Source: Trochalopteron elliotii (taxonomy: Eukaryota > Chordata > Aves > Passeriformes > Leiothrichidae). From it: a DNA stretch of 64,000 nucleotides. The stretch covers positions 7,815,402-7,879,401 of the forward strand of contig JANPWX010000033.1 of NCBI GenBank assembly GCA_024734555.1, given 5' to 3'. Of the stretch, positions 63,487 to 64,000 are shown in pieces. The notes beneath the pieces are model-generated. The model was not told where the DNA came from. It was given only the letters and a program-made list of their open reading frames with translations, and ran no database searches. Each line of letters opens with the position of its first letter. The stretch's first letter is position 1. A program made the position numbers and the translations under genes.

Positions 63487-64000
63487 CCCGGGGCGCGCTC
63501 CCGGTCCGCCGAGAGCGGGCAGCGAGCCGTGTCCCGCGGGGGGCTCGGAACCGGGGACTCGGAGCGGGGGGTTTGGGGGAGCCCTGAACCTTCCTGGGGC
63601 TCGGGGGATGCCGAGGCACTTCGGTTTGCTGTCGCACCGCGCTCCGTGCCGCCGCCGGTGGGAGCCTGGCCCGCAGTGGATCGGGCAGCACAGGGGCACT
63701 GATGTGCAGTGAAATGCCCTGTCGAGTGCTCGTCTCCTTGTGTGCCCCGAAAGGAGGTGGTGATGCTGCAAGCCCGTGTCTGGCTGTGTGTTTCAGCAGC
63801 AGACGGCTCTGACTGAGGATGGAGATAGGGCTGGCAGGATGAGAGGGGAGATCTGAAAAATGCCACCCCTGATTGGACAGCCCCGCTTGTGTGTTCTGCG
63901 TGACGCTCTGCAACAAGCTTGGCTTTTTGTGGCACAGGGACTCCCTTCTTGCAGCTAGCAGAGAGCCAGTTATGGGGGTGGAAATCCCTCGGGGCACAGA

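Larger units (their letters stand above)
62850..63720 (+). promoter_or_regulatory. CpG island, possible GRIN2A promoter
   Basis: CG-dense DNA on both sides of the second N gap, including a long G-rich tract at 63,030-63,070. In other vertebrates the gene beyond ATF7IP2 is GRIN2A, transcribed away from it, so a GRIN2A promoter and non-coding exon are expected on the plus strand here. No signal peptide or glutamate-receptor sequence is visible up to 64,000, so the assignment rests on gene order alone. Confidence 0.3.

Noticed and set aside
62723..63997. Several long frames (190-386 codons) on both strands
   Set aside because: All cross the 400-N gap. The readable parts are GC-rich low complexity with no domain.
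1..64000. CRISPR arrays, operons, phage or plasmid systems
   Set aside because: No regularly spaced repeats, no compact same-strand genes, and clear vertebrate gene structure throughout.
1..64000. Intact endogenous retrovirus
   Set aside because: No paired LTRs and no recognisable gag, pol or env frames were seen; only one weak solo-LTR-like patch is listed.

Overview
The window is nuclear DNA from a bird. It has large introns with GT-AG splice sites, CR1-type LINE fragments, short GC-rich islands in an AT-rich background, and one clearly readable vertebrate gene. There is no sign of prokaryotic, plasmid or phage content. I cannot name the species.

Layout, left to right. (1) Positions 1-420 are a CpG-rich, G-quadruplex-prone island that probably holds the promoter and non-coding first exon of the plus-strand gene EMP2. 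(2) Positions 265-13,636 are its long first intron, with one CR1 fragment. (3) The complete EMP2 coding sequence lies in four exons between 13,671 and 17,811. It gives a 167-residue four-pass membrane protein of the PMP22/EMP/claudin superfamily. Several poly(A) signals follow, up to about 20.3 kb. (4) From about 26,992 back to 21,079, on the minus strand, is a small multi-exon gene that I assembled from splice sites with matching phases. One part resembles the SETDB1-binding coiled coil of the ATF7IP family. Its position, tail-to-tail with EMP2, is that of ATF7IP2 in other vertebrates. The readable product is only about 218 residues (or about 248 with an alternative last exon), much shorter than mammalian ATF7IP2, and I see no fibronectin-III domain. 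(5) A CpG island with a 400-base N gap (27,542-27,941) and a CR1 3' end lie just upstream, and are probably that gene's promoter. (6) From 28 kb to about 62.8 kb I see no supportable gene: AT-rich intergenic DNA with microsatellites, homopolymer runs and a few stretches that could be regulatory. (7) A second CpG island containing a second 400-base N gap (63,087-63,486) lies at the right edge. From the known gene order (TEKT5 - EMP2 - ATF7IP2 - GRIN2A) it may be the GRIN2A promoter, but no GRIN2A coding sequence is visible.

Nothing suggests that these genes act in one pathway. Their relationship is conserved neighbourhood, not operon-like function. The most interesting item is the reduced ATF7IP2-like gene with two possible 3' ends.
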